DNA of 5,867 nucleotides from an uncultured Propionibacteriaceae bacterium (GCA_937859105.1 CALMAD010000106.1:1-5867), one strand, 5' to 3'; shown: positions 1 through 5,831, counted from the stretch's first letter. The notes: generated by a model from the sequence alone, not told the origin. A program made the numbers and translations.

Positions 1-1644
1 GCGGTAGACCCGGTTGACCCACCGCCCGATGCGGCGGCGGATGAGCTGCTGGAGCTGGTAGGTGTCCTCCGCGCCGTCCTCCAGCGCCTCGACCAGCACC
101 CCGCGCACCTCGTTCGCGATGTCGTCGAAGATGCCGTCGCCCTCCACGAAGCCGCGAGCCGTGATGTCGGGGCCGCTGACGAGCTTGCCCGAATGGAGGT
201 TCACCACGGCGATCGCCGAGATGAAGCCCTCCTCGCCGAGGATGCGGCGGTCGTCCAGCTCGGCGTCACCCAGGTCGCCGACCGTCGAGCCGTCGACGAA
301 GATGTAGCCGCACTCGAGCTTGCCGACCACCCGGGCGCGACCCTTCGCGAGGTCGACGACCCCTCCGTCCTCCACCACGATCGCGCGGTCGCGCGGCACC
401 CCCGTCGCGACGGCCAGGTCGGCGTTCGCCACGAGGTGCCGCACCTCGCCGTGGACGGGCATGACGTTCTTCGGCTGGATGATGTTGTAGCAGTACAAAA
501 GTTCGCCCGAGCTCGCGTGCCCCGACACGTGGACCAGCGCGTTGCCCTTGTGCACGACCTTGACGCCGTTGCGCGTCAGCCCGTTGATGACCCGGTACAC
601 CGAGTTCTCGTTGCCGGGGATCAGCGAGGACGCGAGCAGCACGATGTCGCCCTCCCCCGCGGTGATGACCGGATGCTCGTGGTTCGCGATGCGTGACAGG
701 GCCGACAACGGCTCGCCTTGGGAGCCGGTCGACACGATGACGACCTCGTCGTCGCGGTAGTTGTCGAGCTCCTTCAGCTCGATGAGCGTGTCGGCGGGCA
801 CGCGCAGGTAGCCGAGCTCCTGCGCGATCGTCATGTTGCGGACCATCGACCGGCCCACGTAGACGACCTTGCGCCCCGCCTTGACCGCCTCGTCCATCAC
901 CTGCTGCACGCGGTGCACGTGCGAGCTGAAGCACGCCACGATCAACTTCTTGGACGCCTGCGCGAAGACCCGCTCCATCGCGGGCCGGATGTCCTTCTCC
1001 AGCGTCGTGAAGCCGGGCGACTCGGCGTTGGTGGAGTCGGCCATGAAGAGGTCGCAGCCCTCCTCGCCGATGCGGGCGAAGCCGCGCAGGTCGGTGAGCC
1101 GGTGGTCCAGCGGCAACTGGTCCATCTTGAAGTCGCCGGTATGCAACACGAGGCCCGCGGCCGTGCGCATGGCAACGGCCATGGCGTCCGGGATGGAGTG
1201 GTTCACCGACAGAAACTCCAGGTCGAACGCGCCGAGCTGGGTGCGGGAGCCGTCGTCCATGACGCGCAGCTCCACGTCGCGGATGCGGTGCTCGCGCAGC
1301 TTCTCGCGCACGAGCGCGAGCGTGAGCTTGGACCCGAGCACGGGAATCTGCGGACGCCGGCGCAGCAGGTAGGGCACGGCGCCGATGTGGTCCTCGTGGC
1401 CGTGCGTGAGAACGAGGCCGACCACGTCGTCCAACCGGTCCTGGATGAGGTGCAGCCCGGGCAGGATCAGGTCGACGCCCGGCTGGTTCTCGTCGGGGAA
1501 CAGCACGCCGCAGTCGAGTAGCAGGATCTGCCCGTTGATCTCGAAGGCGGCCATGTTGCGGCCCACGTCCCCGAGACCACCCAGGGGGATGATCCGGAGC
1601 GTGTCCGGGGCCAGCTTCGGAGGGGTTCTCAGAGATTCACGCAC
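1..1644 (-). CDS. rnj: Ribonuclease J (3' end of gene cut by window edge)
   Basis: This is a metallo-beta-lactamase/beta-CASP ribonuclease with 5'-to-3' exo- and endonuclease activity, acting in mRNA decay and rRNA maturation in the cytoplasm. The 548 visible codons run unbroken to the window edge. Actinobacterial RNase J is about 560 residues, so only a short C-terminal tail is missing. Visible motifs are the Zn-binding HGHEDH at residues 81-86, His149 in VNHSIP, Asp171 in TGDFK, the beta-CASP stretches STGSQGE (305-311) and HVSGHAS (372-378), and His397 in VHGE. All expected metal ligands are present, so the enzyme should be active. The GTG start at 1644 is chosen because homology begins just after it (LRIIPLGGLGDVGRN, residues 16-30) and because AAGGTGG lies 5 nt upstream. 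A TAAGGT box 7 nt upstream of the GTG would equally fit a leaderless start. The gene is divergent from the acetyltransferase gene, with only 46 bp between the starts. Identity is certain; the exact start is probable. Confidence 0.97.
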   Translation of the reverse strand, partial: MRESLRTPPKLAPDTLRIIPLGGLGDVGRNMAAFEINGQILLLDCGVLFPDENQPGVDLILPGLHLIQDRLDDVVGLVLTHGHEDHIGAVPYLLRRRPQIPVLGSKLTLALVREKLREHRIRDVELRVMDDGSRTQLGAFDLEFLSVNHSIPDAMAVAMRTAAGLVLHTGDFKMDQLPLDHRLTDLRGFARIGEEGCDLFMADSTNAESPGFTTLEKDIRPAMERVFAQASKKLIVACFSSHVHRVQQVMDEAVKAGRKVVYVGRSMVRNMTIAQELGYLRVPADTLIELKELDNYRDDEVVIVSTGSQGEPLSALSRIANHEHPVITAGEGDIVLLASSLIPGNENSVYRVINGLTRNGVKVVHKGNALVHVSGHASSGELLYCYNIIQPKNVMPVHGEVRHLVANADLAVATGVPRDRAIVVEDGGVVDLAKGRARVVGKLECGYIFVDGSTVGDLGDAELDDRRILGEEGFISAIAVVNLHSGKLVSGPDITARGFVEGDGIFDDIANEVRGVLVEALEDGAEDTYQLQQLIRRRIGRWVNRVYR

Positions 1645-1646
1645 GG

Positions 1647-1669
1647 GGACCACCTTAGGCGGTCGGTCC
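1647..1669 (-). promoter_or_regulatory. Imperfect hairpin/inverted repeat over the rnj ribosome binding site
   Basis: On the minus strand, GGACC-(G)-ACC pairs with GGTGGTCC around the 6-nt loop GCCTAA. This gives eight base pairs with one bulged G, ending two bases before the rnj GTG. The downstream arm contains the GGTGG of the presumed Shine-Dalgarno sequence. As RNA it could mask that site; as DNA it could be an operator in the shared divergent promoter region. The structure is read directly from the sequence. Either function is inference, and if rnj is leaderless the RNA version would not exist. Confidence 0.4.
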
Positions 1670-1683
1670 ACCCTGGTTAGCAT
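1655..1683 (+). promoter_or_regulatory. Probable promoter of the acetyltransferase gene (leaderless type)
   Basis: A TAGCAT -10 box (1678-1683, matching TANNNT) sits 7 nt before the GTG at 1691. A weak -35 candidate, TTAGGC (1655-1660), lies 17 bp upstream of it. Transcription would start at or next to the GTG, giving a leaderless mRNA. The promoter occupies the same 46 bp as the start region of divergent rnj, so the two genes may interfere or be co-regulated. Confidence 0.45.
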
Positions 1684-1690
1684 GGGGTCC

Positions 1691-2245
1691 GTGAGCACCG
1701 ACCCCGGCGTGTCGACGCCCGACAGCGTCCGTTTGGCCCTCCCGCACGAGGGCGCGTCCATCGCGTCCGTCCAACGGAGGTCCTGGCAACAGACCCTGCC
1801 CGCCGAGGTGGCCGAATCCCTGTGGCGGTCGGTCGACCTCGACGCGATGACCCAGTCGTGGGAGTCGGCGATCATGCGACCGCCCCTCGCCGAGTTGCGC
1901 GTGCTGGTCGCGGTGAACGCCGAGGGCCGCGTCGTCGGGTTCGCCGCCGTCGGGCCCTCCGACGATCCGGACGCCGAGCCGGGCGAGGACGCCCTGGTCG
2001 CCGAGTTCGTCGTCGACCCGTCGGCCCAGCGGCAAGGGCACGGCTCGCGTCTGCTGAACGCCGTGGCCGACACCCTGCGGGCCGACGGGTTCACCCGCGC
2101 GACGTGGTGGGTGCGCTCGATCGACGACGTGACCAGGCGTTTCGTCACCGAGTCGGGCTGGGAGGCCGACGGCGCTCATCAGGAGGTCGAGACCCCCGAC
2201 GAGGCCGCCCGCGTGAAGATGGTGCGCCTCCACACCGCGCTGTAG
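1691..2245 (+). CDS. GNAT family N-acetyltransferase
   Basis: The predicted cytoplasmic protein has 184 residues and a GNAT fold. Such enzymes transfer an acetyl group from acetyl-CoA to an amine on a small molecule or protein; the substrate here cannot be told. The N-terminal part (residues 22-65, with the SWQQTLP segment and helices) resembles the acceptor-binding half. The strand at residues 81-88 (VVGFAAVG) is followed by an acidic loop (91-100). Then comes the core strand AEFVVDP (104-110) and the acetyl-CoA pyrophosphate loop QRQGHG (113-118), which matches Q/R-x-x-G-x-G. The C-terminal half (WWVRSIDDVTRRFVTESGWE, 139-158) has the usual Phe/Tyr helix and 'GWE' turn. GTG 1691 is preferred because a TAGCAT -10 box ends 7 nt before it. 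ATG 1682, three codons earlier, is the alternative but overlaps that box and has no Shine-Dalgarno. The reading frame stays open further upstream, but only across the rnj gene. A short hairpin follows the stop. Confidence 0.88.
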   Translation: MSTDPGVSTPDSVRLALPHEGASIASVQRRSWQQTLPAEVAESLWRSVDLDAMTQSWESAIMRPPLAELRVLVAVNAEGRVVGFAAVGPSDDPDAEPGEDALVAEFVVDPSAQRQGHGSRLLNAVADTLRADGFTRATWWVRSIDDVTRRFVTESGWEADGAHQEVETPDEAARVKMVRLHTAL

Positions 2246-2247
2246 GG

Positions 2248-2264
2248 CGCCGGGTCTTCCGGCG
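2248..2264 (+). terminator. Possible terminator hairpin after the acetyltransferase gene
   Basis: CGCCGG (2248-2253) and CCGGCG (2259-2264) form a perfect 6-bp all-GC stem with the loop GTCTT, starting 2 bp after the stop codon. There is no T-run downstream, which is usual for proposed intrinsic terminators in high-GC Actinobacteria but weakens the call. Confidence 0.45.
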
Positions 2265-2278
2265 ACGAGACGTTCCTG

Positions 2279-2326
2279 AGCGGCGTCCGGGGCGTCCGTG
2301 CAGCGGCGTCCGTGCAGCGGCGTCCG
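2279..2326. repeat. Short tandem repeat, 14-bp unit, with flanking partial copies
   Basis: The unit GGCGTCCGTGCAGC occurs twice head to tail (2291-2304 and 2305-2318), followed by a partial third copy (GGCGTCCG, 2319-2326). An 8-bp copy of the core GGCGTCCG also lies just before (2282-2289). The 11-bp string AGCGGCGTCCG appears three times (2279, 2302, 2316). It lies in the non-coding gap upstream of the transporter gene, roughly 85-130 bp before its probable -10 box. It may be slippage product or a row of protein-binding sites; the sequence does not decide. Confidence 0.75.
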
Positions 2327-2388
2327 CTTGGAGGTTCGCGCGACGGCCGCGAGTGGGCACCCCTCCGGATGGAACCGCGCGCAACCCC

Positions 2389-2417
2389 TTCTCGCTAGGG
2401 TCGCGTCCCGTTAGGTT
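2389..2417 (+). promoter_or_regulatory. Tentative promoter of the NRAMP-like transporter gene
   Basis: A TAGGTT hexamer (2412-2417) matches the actinobacterial TANNNT -10 pattern. The weak -35 candidate TTCTCG (2389-2394) is spaced 17 bp from it. The resulting mRNA would have a 5' leader of about 45 nt that includes the GGAG ribosome binding site. The -35 match is poor, so this is a low-confidence placement. Confidence 0.3.
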
Positions 2418-2458
2418 GCTGGCACCCCCGCGCCACGGCGGCGCGGACGTCCCTCCTT

Positions 2459-2462
2459 GGAG
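2459..2462 (+). promoter_or_regulatory. Ribosome binding site that fixes the transporter start
   Basis: GGAG lies 6 nt upstream of ATG 2469, an ideal distance. An in-frame TTG at 2457 overlaps this GGAG and has no site of its own, so ATG 2469 is the better start. Confidence 0.65.
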
Positions 2463-2468
2463 CAGCCG

Positions 2469-3878
2469 ATGTCATCCCCCCACCACGCCCCTCAGCCGGC
2501 CCACGCGATCGCCGAGGGCGACCCGTACGTCCTCGACCCGAGCAAGATCCGCGAGCCCCCGCAGGGCTGGGCGCCCAGCATGCGGTTCCTCGGCCCGGGC
2601 ATGATCACGAGCGCCGCGGTCGTCGGGTCGGGCGAGCTGATCACCGCGACCACGCTGGGGGCCCGCGTCGGGTTCATCCTGCTGTGGCTCGTGTTCGTCT
2701 CGACGTTCGTGAAAGTCGCCGTCCAGATCGAACTGGCCCGCTGGTCGATCTCGACCGGGCAGCCGGGCATCCCTGGGTACGACCACGTGCCGCCGAAGAT
2801 CCTCGGGCGCGGGTGGATCTCGTACCTCGCGATTCTCATGTTCCTGCAGTTCGTGACGAGCCAAGCGGGCGTGTTCGGGGCAGCCGGGCTGGCGCTGGCG
2901 ATCCTGATGCCGATCGACGGCGACCCGACGTCGGCGGCGTCCGTCGGGTTCTGGGTGCTCGTGATGGTGGCCATCGCGATCGCGATTCACTTCTCGAACC
3001 GGTACGGCATCGTCGAGCGCGTCTCGACCGTGCTAGTCGTGCTCGTGACGTTCGCCGTCGTCGTGATGGTGTTCGGCATCCAGGTGACGCCGTTCGCGTG
3101 GACGGCGGGCGACCTGGCGTCCGGGATGACGTTCCAACTGGCCGCCGGCACGATGGGCGTCGCGCTGGGCATGTTCGGGCTCACCGGCGTGGGCGCCGGC
3201 GAGATCACGTCGTACAGCTTCTGGTGCGTCGAGAAGGGCTACGCCGCGTGGACCGGTCCGAACGACGGCTCCGACGAATGGGCCGAGCGCGCCCGCGGCT
3301 GGATCTCGGTGATGAAGAAGGACGCCTGGATCTCCTGGGTGATCTACACGCTGTCGACGGCCGCGTTCTACATCCTGGGGGCGGCCGTATTGCGCCCCCA
3401 GAACCTGGCACCGACCGGCAACGACGTCATCCGGGTCATCTCGCGCATCTTCACCGACACCGTCGGCGAGTGGGCCGGCGTGGTGTTCCTCGTGTTCGCC
3501 GCGGTCGCCCTGTTCAAGACGATCCTGGCGAACGTCCCCAGCCTGTCTCGGCAGATCGCCGCGGCGCTGGCGATCTTCGGAGCGTTCGACTGGGCGGACG
3601 CCTCCGCGCGGGCCCGCTGGATGCGCGTCCTCATGGTGGTCATGCCGATCATGTGGGGCGTCCTCGCGGTGATCGTGTCGTCGCCGCTGCAGTTGGTGAT
3701 CTTGGGCGGCATCCTCAACGCGTTGTACCTGATGGCCGTGTCCATCGCGACGCTGTACCTGTCGTTCACCGAGACCGACCGGCGCATCAAGGACGGCTCG
3801 CTGTTCACCGTGTACCTCGTCGTCTCGGCGATCGCCGTCTTCGCCGTCGGGACCATCGCGCTGGTCGACATGTTCTGA
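2469..3878 (+). CDS. NRAMP-superfamily membrane transporter with non-canonical metal-site motifs
   Basis: This 469-residue inner-membrane protein has about eleven hydrophobic helices, roughly at residues 42-62, 66-87, 117-147, 159-174, 184-203, 226-252, 285-308, 335-355, 385-403, 408-432 and 446-466. It has a soluble N-terminal tail of about 35 residues with no signal peptide. Length, helix number and the helix-1 segment (GPG at 42-44, then a GARVGFILLW stretch at 64-73) match NRAMP (SLC11) proton-coupled divalent-metal transporters with a LeuT-like fold. The family's helix-1 DPGN is replaced by GSGE (53-56), and the helix-6 MPH region by GAGE (242-245) followed by ITSYSFWCVEKGY. The usual Asp, Asn and Met metal ligands are therefore absent, and Mn/Fe transport should not be assumed. 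The loop after helix 6 (262-284) is long and charged. The gene has its own ribosome binding site and probably its own promoter. The superfamily is well supported; the substrate is unknown. Confidence 0.92.
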   Translation: MSSPHHAPQPAHAIAEGDPYVLDPSKIREPPQGWAPSMRFLGPGMITSAAVVGSGELITATTLGARVGFILLWLVFVSTFVKVAVQIELARWSISTGQPGIPGYDHVPPKILGRGWISYLAILMFLQFVTSQAGVFGAAGLALAILMPIDGDPTSAASVGFWVLVMVAIAIAIHFSNRYGIVERVSTVLVVLVTFAVVVMVFGIQVTPFAWTAGDLASGMTFQLAAGTMGVALGMFGLTGVGAGEITSYSFWCVEKGYAAWTGPNDGSDEWAERARGWISVMKKDAWISWVIYTLSTAAFYILGAAVLRPQNLAPTGNDVIRVISRIFTDTVGEWAGVVFLVFAAVALFKTILANVPSLSRQIAAALAIFGAFDWADASARARWMRVLMVVMPIMWGVLAVIVSSPLQLVILGGILNALYLMAVSIATLYLSFTETDRRIKDGSLFTVYLVVSAIAVFAVGTIALVDMF

Positions 3879-3926
3879 TGCGCATCGGCGATCGGGCCGC
3901 ACGCACGCTTCCCACCCCGCGGGGAC

Positions 3927-3954
3927 TTGCCCTGAGGCGTGCCTGTGGTTAACT
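3927..3954 (+). promoter_or_regulatory. Probable promoter of the GST gene (leaderless type)
   Basis: TTAACT (3949-3954) is a plausible -10 box lying 6 nt before ATG 3961. TTGCCC (3927-3932), 16 bp upstream, shares the TTG of a -35 box. The A/T-rich patch stands out against the GC-rich surroundings. There is no Shine-Dalgarno before the ATG, so a leaderless transcript starting at the ATG is likely. This makes the gene independent of the transporter gene upstream. Confidence 0.5.
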
Positions 3955-3960
3955 AGTTGA

Positions 3961-5010
3961 ATGAGCAACAACAGCGAACGGCCGGAGCACGCGAGCGGCG
4001 GCAACTACTCCACCAAGGGCAAGAGCTTCAGCCGGGACATGAACTACATCCCGACCCGGCTGCTGCGCGACGTGCCCGAGGGCGCGGACGCCGTCGCGGT
4101 CGAGCCCGGCCGTTACCGGCTCATCGCCGCGCGGGCGTGCCCCTGGGCTAACCGGACGCTGATCGTCCGGCGGCTACTCGGCCTGGAGGACGCCCTCAGC
4201 GTCGGCATGCCCGGCCCGGTGCACGACGCGGATTCCTGGACCTTCGACCTCGACCCCGGCGGCGTGGACCCGGTGCTCGGCATCCCCAAGCTCAAGGACG
4301 CCTACCTGGCGCGCGACCCGGAGTACCCGCGCGGGATCACCGTGCCCGCGATCGCGGACACGACGACCGGGGCCGTCGTCACGAACGACTTCAACCAGAT
4401 CACGCTGGACTTCTCCACGCAGTGGACCGAGTTCCAGCGCGACGGCGCACCGAACCTGTACCCCGAGGCGCTGCGTCCGGAGATGGACGAGCTCATGCAC
4501 TGGGTCTTCACCGAGGTCAACAACGGCGTCTACCGGTGCGGGTTCGCGGGCTCCCAGGAGTCGTACGACGCCGCCTACGAGCGCCTGTGGGTGGCGCTCG
4601 ACCGGCTCGAGGAGAGGCTGGCCGGACGCCGGTTCCTCATGGGCGACACGATCACCGAGGCGGACGTCCGGCTGTTCACCACCCTCGTCCGGTTCGACGC
4701 GGTCTACCACGGGCACTTCAAGTGCAACCGGAACAAGCTGGCCGAGATGCCCGTGCTGTGGGCGTACGCGCGCGACCTGTTCCAGACCCCGGGCTTCGGC
4801 GACACGATCGACTTCGAGCAGATCAAGCAGCACTACTACGTGGTTCATCGCGATCTGAACCCGCTCGGCATCGTCCCCGACGGCCCGGACCCCTCCGGCT
4901 GGCTGACGCCTCACGGGCGCGAGTCGCTCGGCGGGCGTCCCTTCGGCGACGGGACGCCCCCGGCGCCCGTCCGGGACGCCGAGCGCTCGCCCCACACGAT
5001 CCTCGGCTGA
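3961..5010 (+). CDS. Xi-class glutathione transferase / glutathionyl-hydroquinone reductase homologue
   Basis: This 349-residue cytoplasmic protein is related to the YqjG/ECM4 family (COG0435), which reductively removes glutathione from glutathionyl-hydroquinones. The N-terminal thioredoxin-like domain carries the catalytic motif CPWA (Cys60 to Ala63) in the typical ARACPWANRTLIVRRLLGLE setting (57-76). The GITVPA strand (125-130) holds the family's cis-proline. The all-helical C-terminal domain has the family signatures NNGVYRCGFAGSQESYD (187-203), TEADVRLFTTLVRFDAVY (232-249), HFKCNRNKL (252-260) and INP-like DLNPLGI (298-304). The thiol-recognition segment, usually S-N-E-S, reads TNDFNQI (141-147). 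E. coli YqjG is 328 residues; the extra length here is at both ends. Actinobacteria generally make mycothiol rather than glutathione, so the working thiol may differ. The ATG at 3961 has a -10 box 6 nt upstream and no Shine-Dalgarno. Family assignment is firm; the exact reaction is not. Confidence 0.94.
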   Translation: MSNNSERPEHASGGNYSTKGKSFSRDMNYIPTRLLRDVPEGADAVAVEPGRYRLIAARACPWANRTLIVRRLLGLEDALSVGMPGPVHDADSWTFDLDPGGVDPVLGIPKLKDAYLARDPEYPRGITVPAIADTTTGAVVTNDFNQITLDFSTQWTEFQRDGAPNLYPEALRPEMDELMHWVFTEVNNGVYRCGFAGSQESYDAAYERLWVALDRLEERLAGRRFLMGDTITEADVRLFTTLVRFDAVYHGHFKCNRNKLAEMPVLWAYARDLFQTPGFGDTIDFEQIKQHYYVVHRDLNPLGIVPDGPDPSGWLTPHGRESLGGRPFGDGTPPAPVRDAERSPHTILG

Positions 5011-5023
5011 GGGCGGGCGCGGC

Positions 5024-5066
5024 GGGGCGGGGTGACGACACCGCCCGCCCCAGGGCGCACACGCCC
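5024..5066. terminator. Double hairpin between convergent GST and dapB genes, likely bidirectional terminator
   Basis: The first hairpin pairs 5024-5034 with 5039-5051: eleven mostly G-C pairs, a 4-nt ACGA loop and two single-base bulges on the right arm. The second pairs GGGCG (5053-5057) with CGCCC (5062-5066) around CACA. They fill most of the 70-bp gap between two stop codons facing each other. There is no T-run in either direction, so this would be a GC-only type of terminator. Confidence 0.55.
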
Positions 5067-5080
5067 CACCGACGCGCGCG

Positions 5081-5818
5081 TCAGGCGCCGATGCCCAGCA
5101 GCTTCTCGATGCCGATCGTGAGGCCCGGCAGGCCGGGCACCGCGCGGACGGCCGTCAGCAGGCCGGGCATGTAGGACGCCCGCGTGAAGCCGTTCTCGGC
5201 GATCGTGAGCTGCTCACCCTCGTTGCCGAACCGGACCTCCTGGTTCGCGAACAGCCCCCGCTGCCGGACGGCGTGCACGTGGACGCCGTCGATGCTGGCC
5301 CCGCGGGCGCCGCCGGGATCGATCTCGGTGGCGTCCGGGACCGGGCCGAGCCCGGCGGCCTGACGCGCGGCGGCGATCTTGCCGGCCGTCGTCTTCGCCG
5401 TGCCGGAGGGCGCGTCCACCTTGTTCGGGTGGTGCGCCTCGATGACCTCGACCGACTCGAAGAACGGCGCCGCGAGTTCGGCGAAGTGCATCATCAGGAT
5501 CGAGCCGACCGAGTAGTTCGACGCGATCACGACGTTGGTCGGCTTGCCCTCCAGGTCGCGCGCGACCTGGTCGTACTGCTCCTGCCCGATCCCGGTCGTG
5601 CCCACGACCGCGTGGACGCCGTTCTCGATGCACCAGGCGATGTTGCCCATCACGGCGTCGGGGACGGTGAAGTCGATCGCCACGTCGGCGGACGCCGCCG
5701 GCGTCCGGTCGTCGCCCGCGTCGATCGCGGCGACGAGTTCCAGGTCGTCGGCCGCCTCGACGGCCTCGCAGATGGTGGCGCCCATGCGCCCTTTCGCTCC
5801 GAACACGGCAACCTTCAT
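5081..5818 (-). CDS. dapB: 4-hydroxy-tetrahydrodipicolinate reductase
   Basis: DapB reduces 4-hydroxy-tetrahydrodipicolinate to tetrahydrodipicolinate with NAD(P)H, the second committed step of the pathway to meso-diaminopimelate (peptidoglycan) and lysine. The protein has 245 residues, the same length as mycobacterial DapB. The N-terminal Rossmann domain shows GAKGRMG (7-13) as the nucleotide loop, Asp33 at the end of strand 2, DFTVPDAV (49-56) and GTTG (73-76). ASNYSVG (99-105) leads into the substrate domain. That domain carries the family signature EAHHPNKVDAPSGTA (127-141), with catalytic His129/His130 and Lys133 and the substrate-binding SGT. The ATG at 5818 is chosen because MKVAVFGAKG is the standard family start and a TAGACT -10 box lies 7 nt upstream. 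The stop codon sits in a 12-bp palindrome (5071-5082). It converges with the GST gene and lies on the same strand as rnj, but three opposite-strand genes separate them. All key residues are present. Confidence 0.98.
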   Translation of the reverse strand: MKVAVFGAKGRMGATICEAVEAADDLELVAAIDAGDDRTPAASADVAIDFTVPDAVMGNIAWCIENGVHAVVGTTGIGQEQYDQVARDLEGKPTNVVIASNYSVGSILMMHFAELAAPFFESVEVIEAHHPNKVDAPSGTAKTTAGKIAAARQAAGLGPVPDATEIDPGGARGASIDGVHVHAVRQRGLFANQEVRFGNEGEQLTIAENGFTRASYMPGLLTAVRAVPGLPGLTIGIEKLLGIGA

Positions 5819-5825
5819 GGCGGCC

Positions 5826-5831
5826 AGTCTA
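5826..5831 (-). promoter_or_regulatory. -10 box of dapB (leaderless type)
   Basis: On the minus strand TAGACT matches TANNNT and ends 7 nt before the dapB ATG. There is no Shine-Dalgarno in the 7-nt spacer (GGCCGCC), so transcription most likely begins at or beside the ATG. No convincing -35 is visible in the GC-rich sequence further upstream. Confidence 0.55.

Noticed and set aside
1385..1690. N-terminal extension of the acetyltransferase frame by about 100 codons
   Set aside because: The extension runs antisense through the conserved start of rnj, has Ser/Arg-rich composition and no GNAT homology. The promoter-like box at 1678-1683 supports the short form.
2457..2468. TTG start four codons upstream of the transporter ATG
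   Set aside because: The TTG overlaps the GGAG that serves the ATG at 2469 and has no ribosome binding site of its own.
3877..3942. Palindromes GATGCGCATC (3877-3886) and CCCCGCGGGG (3915-3924), and a possible long-range stem GCACGC/GCGTGC (3903-3908 with 3937-3942) after the transporter gene
   Set aside because: The two palindromes have no loop and are too short to fold well. The long-range stem has a 28-nt loop and overlaps the GST promoter. It may include a terminator for the transporter gene, but I could not support one.
2684..3952. Long open frame of 422 codons on the plus strand overlapping the transporter gene
   Set aside because: It is rich in Arg, Asp, Gly and Pro with no hydrophobic pattern or family motif, as expected of an out-of-frame reading of high-GC coding DNA. 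The overlapping frame gives a clean membrane transporter.
3033..4004. Minus-strand open frame of 323 codons opposite the transporter gene
   Set aside because: It is an antisense shadow with His/Arg/Asp-rich low-complexity composition, no recognisable domain, and it crosses the GST promoter and start.
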